The notes below the pieces were generated by a model. The model did no database searches, had not been told where the DNA came from, and worked only from the letters and a program-made list of their open reading frames with translations. The translations under genes and the position numbers were made by a program. A stretch of DNA of 64,000 bases from Tritrichomonas musculus (taxonomy: Eukaryota > Parabasalia > Tritrichomonadida > Tritrichomonadidae). Location: assembly GCA_039105265.1 (NCBI GenBank), contig JAPFFF010000069.1:1-64000 (forward strand), in the 5' to 3' direction. Shown piece after piece: positions 49,922-59,242 of the stretch. Position 1 is the stretch's first letter. Each line of letters begins with the position of its first letter.

Positions 49922-51084
49922 TCACCAAAGATTGGAATAAAGGTAAAAATAAATCGATTGAACGTTGGTATGATGAATATAATGATAGATTATTAAAAAT
50001 ACCCGGTAAACCAATCAGATATGAAGAAACACCATTAACTGGATTAATTGGATTTAAGGGTAGGGATAAAGTTAATGCAATTAAGTTAAATCTCTATCCA
50101 ACTGGAGGCCTGAATTCAGCTGAATACACTCGTCAATACTTTCCATTGAAGTCGAATAAGAAGAAGTATCAATTACATAAAGTTGCGAGTAGAAATACAT
50201 GGATGATTGATTTAATGATTTGCAGTAAATTAACGTACTTAGTAATGATTAACGTTAATACTAAATATTTATGTGTTGAATTAACGAATATTGAATTGGG
50301 AAGCACTGGTACTGTCAGTAGAACTGGTAAATCAACGTTGTGCTACTTGAGAGCATTAAAGAAGATCATTGATAAAGGCATTAAGGTTAGATATTTGTGT
50401 GGAGATGGTGAAGGTGCATTTACGTCAAAATTGGTGAAGAAGAAAAAGAGCAAGGATTTGGTTGAAGGAACGTCTGATGAGAATGATGTCCTTTCAGGAA
50501 CTGAGCCTTTGGCAAACACAGCAAACGACTTTTATGACAAACATGGAATTCAATTCATTAGTGTACCAAGACAGATGAAAGGAGTTTATCCAGAATTTAT
50601 GAAGAAAGAACAACGAGCTGCATCAAAGACTCAACCTCTACACAGTAGTTTAGGAATCATAGATAGAGTCATTAGAAGTATTAGAGATATGGCATATGTG
50701 ATGAAAGTTGGAGTAATTACACCGATCGTAATGAATGAAATTGTTAGACAGTATAACTATGCACCGCATAAAGGATTAAGTAAATGGGCAGGTTTTAGTG
50801 TATCACCTAAAATGGTTAATGATGATCCTGATTTGGAAGAGTATATTGTTAGGAAAATATGTCAAGCTAATTGGGAAATAATGAATAGCGAAGGATTTAG
50901 AATTAATGATGGCGTTGAGGTTAAAGTTTATAACGACGTTGATAAAATGATGAAGCGAAGGACGATTTTGCAACCCGGTAAACATAAAGTTAATGGATTC
51001 AAGAATGGTTTGTATGAAATTGTTAATGAAAATGGACAAAAACAAATGATTCCTCGTTATCGATTAGCATTTATGTATGAGTAA
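49918..51084 (+). CDS. Maverick/Polinton retroviral-like integrase
   Basis: 388 aa. RNase-H-like core: WMIDLM with Asp98, CGDGEGAF with Asp163, and HSSLGIIDRVIRSIRDMAY with Asp249 at the place where a catalytic Glu is usual, so the triad reads D-D-D instead of D-D-E. The C-terminal part (KRRTILQPGKHKVNGFKNGLYEI and IPRYRL near the end) is the SH3/chromodomain-like DNA-binding tail of this family. The enzyme would insert element ends into host DNA. The ORF starts inside the 33-bp joint segment, so the true 5' end and promoter may be lost. It is convergent with the small gene and polymerase that follow on the minus strand. Confidence 0.85.
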   Translation: MITKDWNKGKNKSIERWYDEYNDRLLKIPGKPIRYEETPLTGLIGFKGRDKVNAIKLNLYPTGGLNSAEYTRQYFPLKSNKKKYQLHKVASRNTWMIDLMICSKLTYLVMINVNTKYLCVELTNIELGSTGTVSRTGKSTLCYLRALKKIIDKGIKVRYLCGDGEGAFTSKLVKKKKSKDLVEGTSDENDVLSGTEPLANTANDFYDKHGIQFISVPRQMKGVYPEFMKKEQRAASKTQPLHSSLGIIDRVIRSIRDMAYVMKVGVITPIVMNEIVRQYNYAPHKGLSKWAGFSVSPKMVNDDPDLEEYIVRKICQANWEIMNSEGFRINDGVEVKVYNDVDKMMKRRTILQPGKHKVNGFKNGLYEIVNENGQKQMIPRYRLAFMYE

Positions 51085-51119
51085 GTTAATGAATAATAAT
51101 ATCACCATCTTCTGTAACT

Positions 51120-51287
51120 TCAATATGATTTGAAATCATAACATATTGCATCAAATATATCAATATCTTTTTGCATTTTATCACGAAGTTTATCATCATT
51201 ACATTTATTCATTTTGTTCTCAATATCTTTTATATCTGATTTGAAGCATCGTATTAATCTATTTATTGTTTGTTGATCAACACTCAT
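51120..51287 (-). CDS. Small Maverick protein, 55 aa, unknown
   Basis: It opens with MSVDQQTINRLIRCFKSDIK and is a helical, charged protein without a recognised domain. The case for a real gene is its upstream context: a sequence close to TTTATCACCAACGAAAA, found before two other small genes of this fragment, lies just before its ATG. It sits between integrase and polymerase. Confidence 0.5.
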   Translation of the reverse strand: MSVDQQTINRLIRCFKSDIKDIENKMNKCNDDKLRDKMQKDIDIFDAICYDFKSY

Positions 51288-51293
51288 TTTTTG

Positions 51294-51311
51294 TTTTCGT
51301 TAGCGATAAAC
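51294..51311 (-). promoter_or_regulatory. Maverick upstream motif (variant TTATCGCTAACGAAAA)
   Basis: It differs by two bases from TTATCACCAACGAAAA found at 55088-55106 and 55611-55630. In each case it lies immediately upstream of an ATG on the minus strand. Confidence 0.5.
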
Positions 51312-51339
51312 ATAAATGTTATAACAAAAATAGGATTAA

Positions 51340-54300
51340 TTAGTTTCCGAAATATTCATCACGATTGCCTTCATCATATGTTGTTTTAATGTTTCGAATG
51401 AAGGATTTTACAGTAGAGACAGTCATATTTTTGTTCATTGAGAAGCATGGTTGACCTTGAGTTAAATCGAATGATTGAGTGTTGCCATTGAAGATGGATT
51501 GATATAGTTTCATGTAATCACCCTTAGCAGCATACTTGATTGAATTCTGAGTGAGTCCTTTGCCACGTATCACATAATCGATTTCATTTGATGAATCAGT
51601 AATTTTGTGTACATACATCTTCTTCATGAGGAAGTAAGCTTCAACAGAGTAAGGCATTTCATCATGATTATTAATTGATGGAAAGTCACAATGGAAGTTA
51701 CCTAAGTTAGTTCCAATGAGTTCACGATTGTATTTTTCACGAAATCCATTTTGAAGAATCTCTAAATCAGGACACTCGATCATAAAACTGTCAGTATCTT
51801 GATAGTATATGTGACAACCGAGATCATATGCGAGACACATTACTTCATTCATTATACGTTTGGACATTGATAGAACTTGAATACCCAGTAATGAAAAGTT
51901 GAAGTGTTTGTCAATTGGTTTTAATGTTCGTACTGCATGAATGTTTGAATTAGCGATTTGCATAACATCAGTGATTTTGTAATAATTTTTGAACCAATAC
52001 TTCTCTAACTTACTGATATCATCAAAGTACTTGTAATCTTTCTCAACAGGACGTTCAATCGTTTTGCCATAGCATGAATTCATAATTAATTTGTACAATT
52101 GTTGAAGAGGATTATGTTGCTTCTTGTATTCCAAACGTTTATTGAATATCTTACGAATTTCATCTTGAATGCGGTAATCTCTTGCATCAGGCCAATAATA
52201 ACCACGGATTAATTCAAACTCAATCTTCTGGAATTCAATGAGATCCTCTAAAGTAATGTTATCAACGACCATATTAACGGTTTCACCAGGGGCAAGATTA
52301 TCGTCATTGATGTTGAGTCCTTTATCTTTACGAACAATTAATGGAAATGGATAATGTTTATTAACTTTAGTGATCTTGATTTCAACAATGTATGCACCTT
52401 GTTTGGAGAGGAATTCAAGATTCAATTGTTTGGGTTTAATGACTTCAGGTCTACCTTCAACAGTATATAATCTTGCCATTGCGGATGGATATAATGATAC
52501 AGCATCGAAATCGCTTAATGGTTTAGTTGTATGCCATTTCTTATTGTAAGCAGTCATGCATCTTCCACCGTATACAGCATGTGAACAGAATTTACGAACA
52601 TGTCCGCCAATCTTGTAAAGGTTTTTGTTAGGATAATAGACTCGTTGATTGAAGACTTCATTAGCTAGAGATGAAATGGAAACATATTTGAATGGATCAA
52701 TGTTGAAGTCTTTGATGAATCCTTGACGAAATGCATTAAAGCCAAGTCTTAAAATGTTTACATCTTGTTGACAATAGAATGAAGCATATTTCCACATATC
52801 AAAATGATTTGCATCAATGCGACAGTTAGGTATCTTATCAATGTTTGTGTTGAAGAGTTTGTAATCAGCGTCAGTCCATTGTTTGTCTTCATTTAATCCA
52901 GCTTCATTAATGACTCCCTTATTTGTTGCAAGACGTTCAAGTGTGTAATACTTGTATGGAAAGATCTCTTTTTGGATGTTTGGTATGTCAAACATTTGTG
53001 GCAATTGTGAAAGCTTGCATGAAAGAATCGGTAATGAATCCTTGAAATGAAGAATCTTCTTGTTGTATCTAATGTCAGCCTTCATTGTTTTTGTGCCTTT
53101 AATGATTGAACTAGTGATTCCAAATTGTGCAAGCATTCTAATGTCATACGCTAAGTTATGGAAATAGATGACTGCATTATCTGGTAAGAAGTTGAGTAAT
53201 TGAACGTTACAATTTTCACCATGGAATTCTTTATTAACTTTACCGTTTTGAGATTGAAGAACACACATGAACGGTTTATGAATGTCACCAGATACGTCAG
53301 CTTCGAAGTCAGCATACCAATATGTAGGATCTTTACGGGATAACTTTAATGATCCATCTTTCGAACCTTTTTGATAAACTTTTGGTTTAATTAATTCTGT
53401 GCATGTTTTAGGATTGTATTCTAAATCGATGTTTGAAATATCTGAATCAATTTCATTATAGAATACTGTGTGAAGAATTCTGCATTGACCGTATGTGATT
53501 GGAGTGAATGCATTTAGTTTGAATAATTCACGAACTAAATTTGAGGATGAAATGAAATAACGAGCTGGACGCCATTTACCATCTTTATATTCTTTATCGA
53601 ATGAATCAGCTTTAGCTTGTCCATAATGTTTAATGTAATATGTGCTGAATGGAGTTTTCTCTTCAATGAAGTAATGATTTTCATAAACGTTGAACGTATG
53701 AGTTCGATTTGGTTTTGCATCTTTGACTCCCATGAATGATTTGTATTTACCGTTTGAACATGAACGAACAGTCTTCTTTTTGTTGTGCTTATCGTCTTCA
53801 TTAATGAAACTCAATTTAATGTGAATATTGAATTCTTCACAAATGGAATTGATTGATGATTGAGATAAATATCTGTTGTTAATTCTCAATCTCATGAGAT
53901 TCAAATCGTTTTCACTATAGCAACCAGTTTGTTTAAGTGCATAAATGAAACAGCAATCGTTTAACTCATCACGTTGTTTACCATCTTCATTAACGAGTTT
54001 GTCAAAGATCTGTAATCGTTGTAAGTATTTAATTATTCGTTTATTGATATTGTGTTTGACTAAGTAATGAAAGAATGAACCACCTACATCATTGTTACCA
54101 TCAACGTCAATCAATTTAGTAAATTGTAATGCAGAAAAGAATGACCAATCAGGTAACTCTTCACCACCGTTTTCATAAAAGTATTCAGGAGGTTTTGTAT
54201 CCATGTCGAATAAGAAACTTTGTTCATTAAACTTATTCATTAATTTGTTGTAGTTTTCTGACTTGAATGGAAAACTTCGCCACACACCATTAACGTTGTA

Positions 54301-54912
54301 TCGAATCATGTATTTACTGGTAATCGGTAATGAATCAATATGTTCTGCAAAGAATTGTTTGAGTAATGGAAACATTAATTCTCTTCCTAATTGATTAAGT
54401 TGTTCAAAATTAATGGTCCAATCAGTTGGTGAAGTTTCGAGTTGCTCCATGATATCATTAACGATTTGTTGTTGTTCATCTTTATGTTTTTCATTGAATG
54501 CTTTCCATTCTTTGAAGGATTTAATGGTCATTGCATTAAGTTCTTTTGGTGTGAATAATTCATCAATTGGTTCGTCATCGTTGTTGGATGGCCTTGAATG
54601 AAATTGAGTGAAGTCATTTTGATGTTGCATTAATTGTGAAAGGAATGATTGATCACGTTTATGCAAATCACGATTGAACTTCAATTGTAATTGTTGACGA
54701 TTGAAATCATGAAAGGGATCATTGATTTTGGGTAAACGTTTGAGCTTGTTAAAGAATGATGTGTCAGAATCAATGTATTTCATTGGTTGTTTTGGATGTT
54801 TGGGCGCATGAGGTATATGTAATTGTTTGATTAATGGTTGAGGTTGAATGTTCATTAACGATTCCCAGTGAGCGTCCGCAGATTTGACACCTTTGATCAT
54901 AATCACCATCAT
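51340..54912 (-). CDS. Maverick/Polinton protein-primed DNA polymerase B with N-terminal OTU-like region (fragment 2)
   Basis: 1190 aa in the visible frame. Exonuclease motifs: YADFEAD (533-539), YFHNLAYD (583-590), YCQQD (713-717). Polymerase motifs: DFDAVSLYPSAM (801-812), MNSCYGKT (944-951), YQDTDSF (1037-1043). Upstream, ELNDCCFIYALKQTG (316-330) and NHYFIEE (412-418) recall the Cys and His boxes of OTU-type cysteine proteases, which occur fused to such polymerases. The frame begins MMVIMIKG without the upstream motif seen at other genes. The ORF ending at 54770 overlaps it and has that motif, so the authentic N-terminus probably lies there, with a one-base frame break near 54895. The C-terminal half looks intact. 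Confidence 0.9.
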   Translation of the reverse strand: MMVIMIKGVKSADAHWESLMNIQPQPLIKQLHIPHAPKHPKQPMKYIDSDTSFFNKLKRLPKINDPFHDFNRQQLQLKFNRDLHKRDQSFLSQLMQHQNDFTQFHSRPSNNDDEPIDELFTPKELNAMTIKSFKEWKAFNEKHKDEQQQIVNDIMEQLETSPTDWTINFEQLNQLGRELMFPLLKQFFAEHIDSLPITSKYMIRYNVNGVWRSFPFKSENYNKLMNKFNEQSFLFDMDTKPPEYFYENGGEELPDWSFFSALQFTKLIDVDGNNDVGGSFFHYLVKHNINKRIIKYLQRLQIFDKLVNEDGKQRDELNDCCFIYALKQTGCYSENDLNLMRLRINNRYLSQSSINSICEEFNIHIKLSFINEDDKHNKKKTVRSCSNGKYKSFMGVKDAKPNRTHTFNVYENHYFIEEKTPFSTYYIKHYGQAKADSFDKEYKDGKWRPARYFISSSNLVRELFKLNAFTPITYGQCRILHTVFYNEIDSDISNIDLEYNPKTCTELIKPKVYQKGSKDGSLKLSRKDPTYWYADFEADVSGDIHKPFMCVLQSQNGKVNKEFHGENCNVQLLNFLPDNAVIYFHNLAYDIRMLAQFGITSSIIKGTKTMKADIRYNKKILHFKDSLPILSCKLSQLPQMFDIPNIQKEIFPYKYYTLERLATNKGVINEAGLNEDKQWTDADYKLFNTNIDKIPNCRIDANHFDMWKYASFYCQQDVNILRLGFNAFRQGFIKDFNIDPFKYVSISSLANEVFNQRVYYPNKNLYKIGGHVRKFCSHAVYGGRCMTAYNKKWHTTKPLSDFDAVSLYPSAMARLYTVEGRPEVIKPKQLNLEFLSKQGAYIVEIKITKVNKHYPFPLIVRKDKGLNINDDNLAPGETVNMVVDNITLEDLIEFQKIEFELIRGYYWPDARDYRIQDEIRKIFNKRLEYKKQHNPLQQLYKLIMNSCYGKTIERPVEKDYKYFDDISKLEKYWFKNYYKITDVMQIANSNIHAVRTLKPIDKHFNFSLLGIQVLSMSKRIMNEVMCLAYDLGCHIYYQDTDSFMIECPDLEILQNGFREKYNRELIGTNLGNFHCDFPSINNHDEMPYSVEAYFLMKKMYVHKITDSSNEIDYVIRGKGLTQNSIKYAAKGDYMKLYQSIFNGNTQSFDLTQGQPCFSMNKNMTVSTVKSFIRNIKTTYDEGNRDEYFGN

Positions 54913-55084
54913 AATTGTATTTATCTAATAGTTCATCAGCAATTTCATCATTTAAATCATTTCTTAATTGATTTTTATTATTGTCGTAAGCTGATAGAAT
55001 TTCATTTAAATCATCATTAGAGTCGGTAATTAAATTATATAATTCAACTATTTTATCTAATGGCACATTATATATTGTTGTCAT
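54770..55084 (-). CDS. Probable original N-terminus of the second Maverick polymerase, now out of frame (or a separate small gene)
   Basis: 104 aa from ATG 55084. The first about 65 residues are acidic and helical (MTTIYNVPLDKIVELYNLIT ... DELLDKYNYDGDYD). The frame then overlaps the polymerase frame by 143 bp and reads CQICGRSLG before low-quality sequence. Its start follows the conserved motif TTTATCACCAACGAAAA by a few bases, whereas the polymerase ORF has none. The simplest reading is one gene split by a one-base change near 54895. A separate zinc-finger-like small protein is the alternative. Confidence 0.45.
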   Translation of the reverse strand: MTTIYNVPLDKIVELYNLITDSNDDLNEILSAYDNNKNQLRNDLNDEIADELLDKYNYDGDYDQRCQICGRSLGIVNEHSTSTINQTITYTSCAQTSKTTNEIH

Positions 55085-55087
55085 TTA

Positions 55088-55106
55088 TTTTTCGTTGGTG
55101 ATAAAA
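55088..55106 (-). promoter_or_regulatory. Maverick upstream motif TTTATCACCAACGAAAA
   Basis: On the minus strand it lies just before ATG 55084. It shares a 17-base core with 55611-55630. The TCAC core could act as an initiator (TCA + pyrimidine). Confidence 0.55.
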
Positions 55107-55280
55107 ATTATTATAGATAAAAATATATTAACATTAAATTAATTTTGTCATAAAATTTTTACATAAATGACATGTTAAATGAAATGAATAAATGGATGTA
55201 ATAAATTAAAATAACGAACTTTCCATTTTTGTGTGAGTATTCAATTATAAAATTTTATGGAATTGAATGAGTATTCAAAT

Positions 55281-55387
55281 TTACGGCTCACGTGATTTTA
55301 CATTCAATATTACGGCTCACGTGATTTACGGACGAATGATAACGAGAATAATTGAGAACCATTCAATATTACGGCTCACTTGATTTA
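55281..55387. repeat. Three direct repeats of TTACGGCTCACGTGATT near the end of Maverick fragment 2
   Basis: Copies at 55281-55297, 55310-55328 and 55369-55387; the third has CTTGA for CGTGA. The second and third are also preceded by CATTCAATA or ATTCAATA. The core TCACGTGA is an 8-bp palindrome. Placed outside the polymerase, they could be subterminal protein-binding sites of the element. Confidence 0.65.
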
Positions 55388-55410
55388 TGAATGAAAAATA
55401 ACGAATTCAA

Positions 55411-55611
55411 TTATAACATATACATTGATAGTTCAGTCTTTAGTGATTTCATTAATTTACGAGTCTTTTTGATTTCATTAGTCCAGTATAAACGCTTTCT
55501 CATTGAATGACATTCATTGAAATTACATATATATTCACACATTTGATTTTGACATTTAACGATTTCATTAAATAAAACATTTATTCTTTCAATAACGTTC
55601 TCAAATGACAT
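55411..55611 (-). CDS. Small Maverick protein, 66 aa, unknown
   Basis: It starts MSFENVIERINVLFNEIV, directly behind the conserved motif at 55611-55630. It is helical, with four Cys residues (KCQNQMCEYICNFNEC) that might bind metal, and a basic second half. The frame is open further upstream, but the motif fixes the start at 55611. No family is recognised. Confidence 0.5.
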   Translation of the reverse strand: MSFENVIERINVLFNEIVKCQNQMCEYICNFNECHSMRKRLYWTNEIKKTRKLMKSLKTELSMYML

Positions 55612-55630
55612 TTTTTCGTTGGTGATAAAA
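55611..55630 (-). promoter_or_regulatory. Maverick upstream motif TTTTATCACCAACGAAAA
   Basis: The best-conserved copy with 55088-55106, immediately upstream of ATG 55611 on the minus strand. Confidence 0.55.
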
Positions 55631-55717
55631 TAAATTCTAACACTAATTCTTTCATTAATTCCAAAATTAAAACTAACATTCAAATCATGCATAAATTATT
55701 CATTCGTTTTGCCATTT

Positions 55718-55762
55718 CAAAAAATAGTGGGGATTATGGGGCTTGGCCCAGAATCACCACTA
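55718..55762 (-). other. GC-rich hairpin followed by a T6 tract (minus strand)
   Basis: The arms TAGTGG/CCACTA, GATT/AATC and GGG/CCC pair across 55725-55762. On the minus strand a run of six T follows. It resembles a small-RNA terminator or the edge of an element, but no RNA family is recognised. Confidence 0.35.
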
Positions 55763-56010
55763 ATAGCTACTACTGATCGAACTTTTTCATATAATTATCC
55801 TATATATAATAAGAGTTCATTTTGAACATAGGCTTAAAAAAATCAGAATAATATCAGTATATCAAATCTATCATTAAAAAAATCCTATCTCTAATATATA
55901 AAGAGTTTTTATTCAAAAATGATTAAAATATAATATTTTTTAACTTTTTGAGAGCGAAAAGGTGGATGAAAAAAAATCACTTCATATCTTTGATTTGATA
56001 TTCTCTATTT
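55763..56010. other. AT-rich spacer
   Basis: Nothing supported; separates the Maverick fragment from the satellite. Confidence 0.4.
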
Positions 56011-57108
56011 ACCAATTTAGCCTTCCACCTGCGGCTATCGCTTCACAGCTGCAGGTGGAGGTAAAGAAATAAGGAAACCAAGTTTCCACCTGCGGCTGAG
56101 CTGCGACAGCTGCAGGTGGAAAATCACTATTTACCAATTTAGCCTTCCACCTGCGGCTATCGCTTCTCAGCTGCAGGTGGAAGTAAATAAATAAGGAAAC
56201 CAATCTTCCACCTGCGGCTGAGCTGAGACAGTTACAGGTGGAAAATCACTATTTACCAATTTAGCCTTCCACCTGCGGCTATCGCTTCTCAGCTGCAGGT
56301 GGAAGTAAATAAATAAGGAAACCAATCTTCCACCTGCGGCTGAGCTGCGACAGTTACAGGTGGAAAATCACTATTTACCAATTTAGCCTTCCACCTGCGG
56401 CTATCGCTTCTCAGCTGCAGGTGGAAGTAAATAAATAAGGAAACCAATCTTCCACCTGCGGCTGAGCTGCGACAGCTGCAGGTGGAAAATCACTATTTAC
56501 CAATTTAGCCTTCCACCTGCGGCTATCGCTTCTCAGCTGCAGGTGGAAGTAAATAAATAAGGAAACCAATCTTCCACCTGCGGCTGAGCTGCGACAGCTG
56601 CAGGTGGAAAATTACTATTTACCAATTTAGCCTTCCACCTGCGGCTATCGCTTCTCAGCTGCAGGTGGAAGTAAATAAATAAGGAAACCAATCTTCCACC
56701 TGCGGCTGAGCTGCGACAGCTGCAGGTGGAAAATTACTATTTACCAATTTAGCCTTCCACCTGCGGCTATCGCTTCTCAGCTGCAGGTGGAAGTAAATAA
56801 ATAAGGAAACCAATCTTCCACCTGCGGCTGAGCTGCGACAGCTGCAGGTGGAAAATCACTATTTACCAATTTAGCCTTCCACCTGCGGCTATCGCTTCTC
56901 AGCTGCAGGTGGAAGTAAATAAATAAGGAAACCAATCTTCCACCTGCGGCTGAGCTGCGACAGCTGCAGGTGGAAAATTACTATTTACCAATTTAGCCTT
57001 CCACCTGCGGCTATCGCTTCTCAGCTGCAGGTGGAAGTAAATAAATAAGGAAACCAATCTTCCACCTGCGGCTGAGCTGCGATAGCTAAAGGTGGAAGTA
57101 ATTACTTA
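56011..57108. repeat. Satellite of nine 122-bp units, each with two GC-rich inverted repeats
   Basis: The phrase ACCAATTTAGCCTTCCACCT recurs at 56011, 56133, 56255, 56377, 56499, 56621, 56743, 56865 and 56987, an exact 122-bp period. Each unit has two foldbacks with arms CTTCCACCTGC/GCAGGTGGAAG (or one base shorter), separated by 18-20 bases. The second also holds AGCTGCGACAGCT in its loop, giving a branched or cruciform fold. Units differ at few sites, for example GTTACAGG for GCTGCAGG in the second and third. A degenerate trailing copy runs to about 57195. Confidence 0.95.
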
Positions 57109-57195
57109 AATGTACCATTTCAAACTTCCACCTGCAGCTATCGCAACTTAGTTGCAGTTGGAACTAATTACGCGAATTAAACTTCCACCTGCAAC
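57109..57195. repeat. Degenerate edge of the 122-bp satellite
   Basis: CTTCCACCTGCAGCTATCGC and a later CTTCCACCTGCAACT are diverged half-units, as usual at satellite borders. Confidence 0.7.
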
Positions 57196-57279
57196 TAAAA
57201 GTTTTAAATATTTTTTTATTTATATTATTTTTCTTTTAGTTTTTATTTGTTCAAAATATTTTTTTTTTTTTTACATTAT

Positions 57280-59235
57280 TTAAGGGTAAAGTTGGCTTTT
57301 CTCAACTTTTTTCCACTTTTTGTAATATCTTTCAAAATATTCTATGAGTTTTTGCTAATAGCAAATCTGATATTTCATTAAAATATAAAAAATTTATATA
57401 TTTCTTATCAAATCAACGTTTAATCATTTTTTAATTTATCCATTAAGATTATCATGTATAATCTTAATTTAAAAAAATATAATTAATTTAAGATTAATTT
57501 TTTAAATAAGAATATTTTTGTTTAGATAGTTTTTTTCGAATTTCTATTTTCTCAAATAATTGAATAAAAAAAAATTTCTTTCAAAAAATTGTGAACCAAT
57601 TTCTCTCATCAAAAAACAGTTTTATTGAATCAATATGAAAATAAAAAAGATATTTGTAATGAAATTTTATATGGAATACCTTATAATTTTAAAATTATTT
57701 AATTTCGTAAATAAAAGGATTTATTCGGAAATTTTATAAAAACATTGGTATGGATTCAGCAAAAATATATAGCTATTTCAATTGATAAATGGTTATTATA
57801 ATACTTTTTCTATTCAATCAACCAATTAAATATAGAAAAAAAATAGTTTGGTATCTTGTTTTCTTTTATGTATAGAAGAATAAAAAAAAATTCGACTTTT
57901 TTTTGGATTAATATACTAATTTAATTATTTATTTTGATTTTTATGCAATGCATTAAAGCTTAAGTAATAATATAAACTATGGTTTCAATTGATAAATTAG
58001 TTTATTGTTCAAAATAAATTAATATTTTTTAATATATATGGATATATATGTTTTTGTAGTTTAATTAATTATTATGTCTATTAGCTGATATTATATATAT
58101 AAATTATGATAAATTTATTGAGATAAAAACATTTTTTATCTCATAATTTTGAATAAAAAAACGAAAAAGCATTCATTCAAAATTTTTTATCTCCATTGAA
58201 TTTTTAAGTTAACTTAAAAAAAGAATATTTATTTCCATATTCATTATATTATTAATATTTAATAAATAATATATATATATTATTATATATAAATTAATAT
58301 AAAAATTATAATAATTTTTGCTTTTTTAATAATAAGATATGATAAATATTTTTATTTTTTGATTTTATTCAACTTTTCAACCCTTTCAAAATTTTCAAAA
58401 ACAAACTTATTTGAAAGTGCCAATTTTTCATTTTACACGCAATTAGATTCCTTAATTTTATGTATATATCAAATACTACATAAAATATAATAGGAAAAAT
58501 CCATCAAATCAAAAAATCACAGAAATATCAATATTCAATTTTCTCCATGATTCAAATTTTCTAATTTTTAATGGGCCATTTTATTATAATAAATGCTATT
58601 AATTATATTTTCCTAGTACAAATCCAAAAAGTTTCCTATTCGAGAAGAGCCGACTTGCTAACATCAAAATTTTCATGATAAAATTTTCAAATAATTTTAT
58701 TGCATTTTAAAACCAATATTTTTCTTAATGAATATCGAATATCAATCTAAAATATTCGTATAAAAAATATATATCAACCAATATCAATAGAATTAAGTAG
58801 AAAAAATATTTTTTTCGAAATTGAAGAAAAAAAAAGCATTGTAATTCAGTCTGCTTCAAATTAAATATGATAAAAACAAATGATTCCCCTTGTATATATG
58901 TTTAAAATTAGAAATATGCACTTTTTTTAGTAAAAAAATGTTTTCTTGATATTTTTTGGATTATGATATTTTCATTTTTTACTTTTTTCATGATTTGGAC
59001 CATTTTTTGTTATATATCCAAAATTCAGAATATTTTACATTACGTTGTAATGCTTTTTTGTACAAAAATTGATTTGATAGCTCTGTGGAGCTCTTTTTTT
59101 TCTGTTCATTTGAATGCCCCTCAGAAAAGATTGAATTTACATAGAAATAAATTCAATGATCATACAATTCATTCAAGCAGCACATAGAATAAATTAAAAG
59201 ATTTCAAAAAAAAGAAAAGCCAACTTTACCCTTAA
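57280..59235. mobile_element. Possible non-autonomous element: 1956-bp AT-rich block with 23-bp terminal inverted repeats
   Basis: 57280-57302 begins TTAAGGGTAAAGTTGGC, and 59213-59235 is its exact reverse complement, ending GCCAACTTTACCCTTAA. The interior has no gene. TTAA at both outer ends recalls piggyBac-type target sites, but the element side reads GGG...CCC, the opposite of the usual CCC...GGG, so the family is uncertain. It could be a MITE-like deletion derivative or the remains of another DNA transposon. Confidence 0.5.
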
Positions 59236-59242
59236 CATAGGA

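Noticed and set aside
54046-54078. The 33-bp copy here as a second breakpoint
   Set aside because: At this site the polymerase frame is continuous and normal, so this is the donor-type context; only 49889-49921 is out of place.
56009-57190. CRISPR-like array
   Set aside because: The units are 122-bp full-length tandem copies with conserved spacers, not short repeats with unique spacers, and the genome is eukaryotic.
57280-59235. Assignment to piggyBac
   Set aside because: TTAA ends fit, but the terminal triplets are GGG...CCC, the reverse of the family rule, and no transposase is present.
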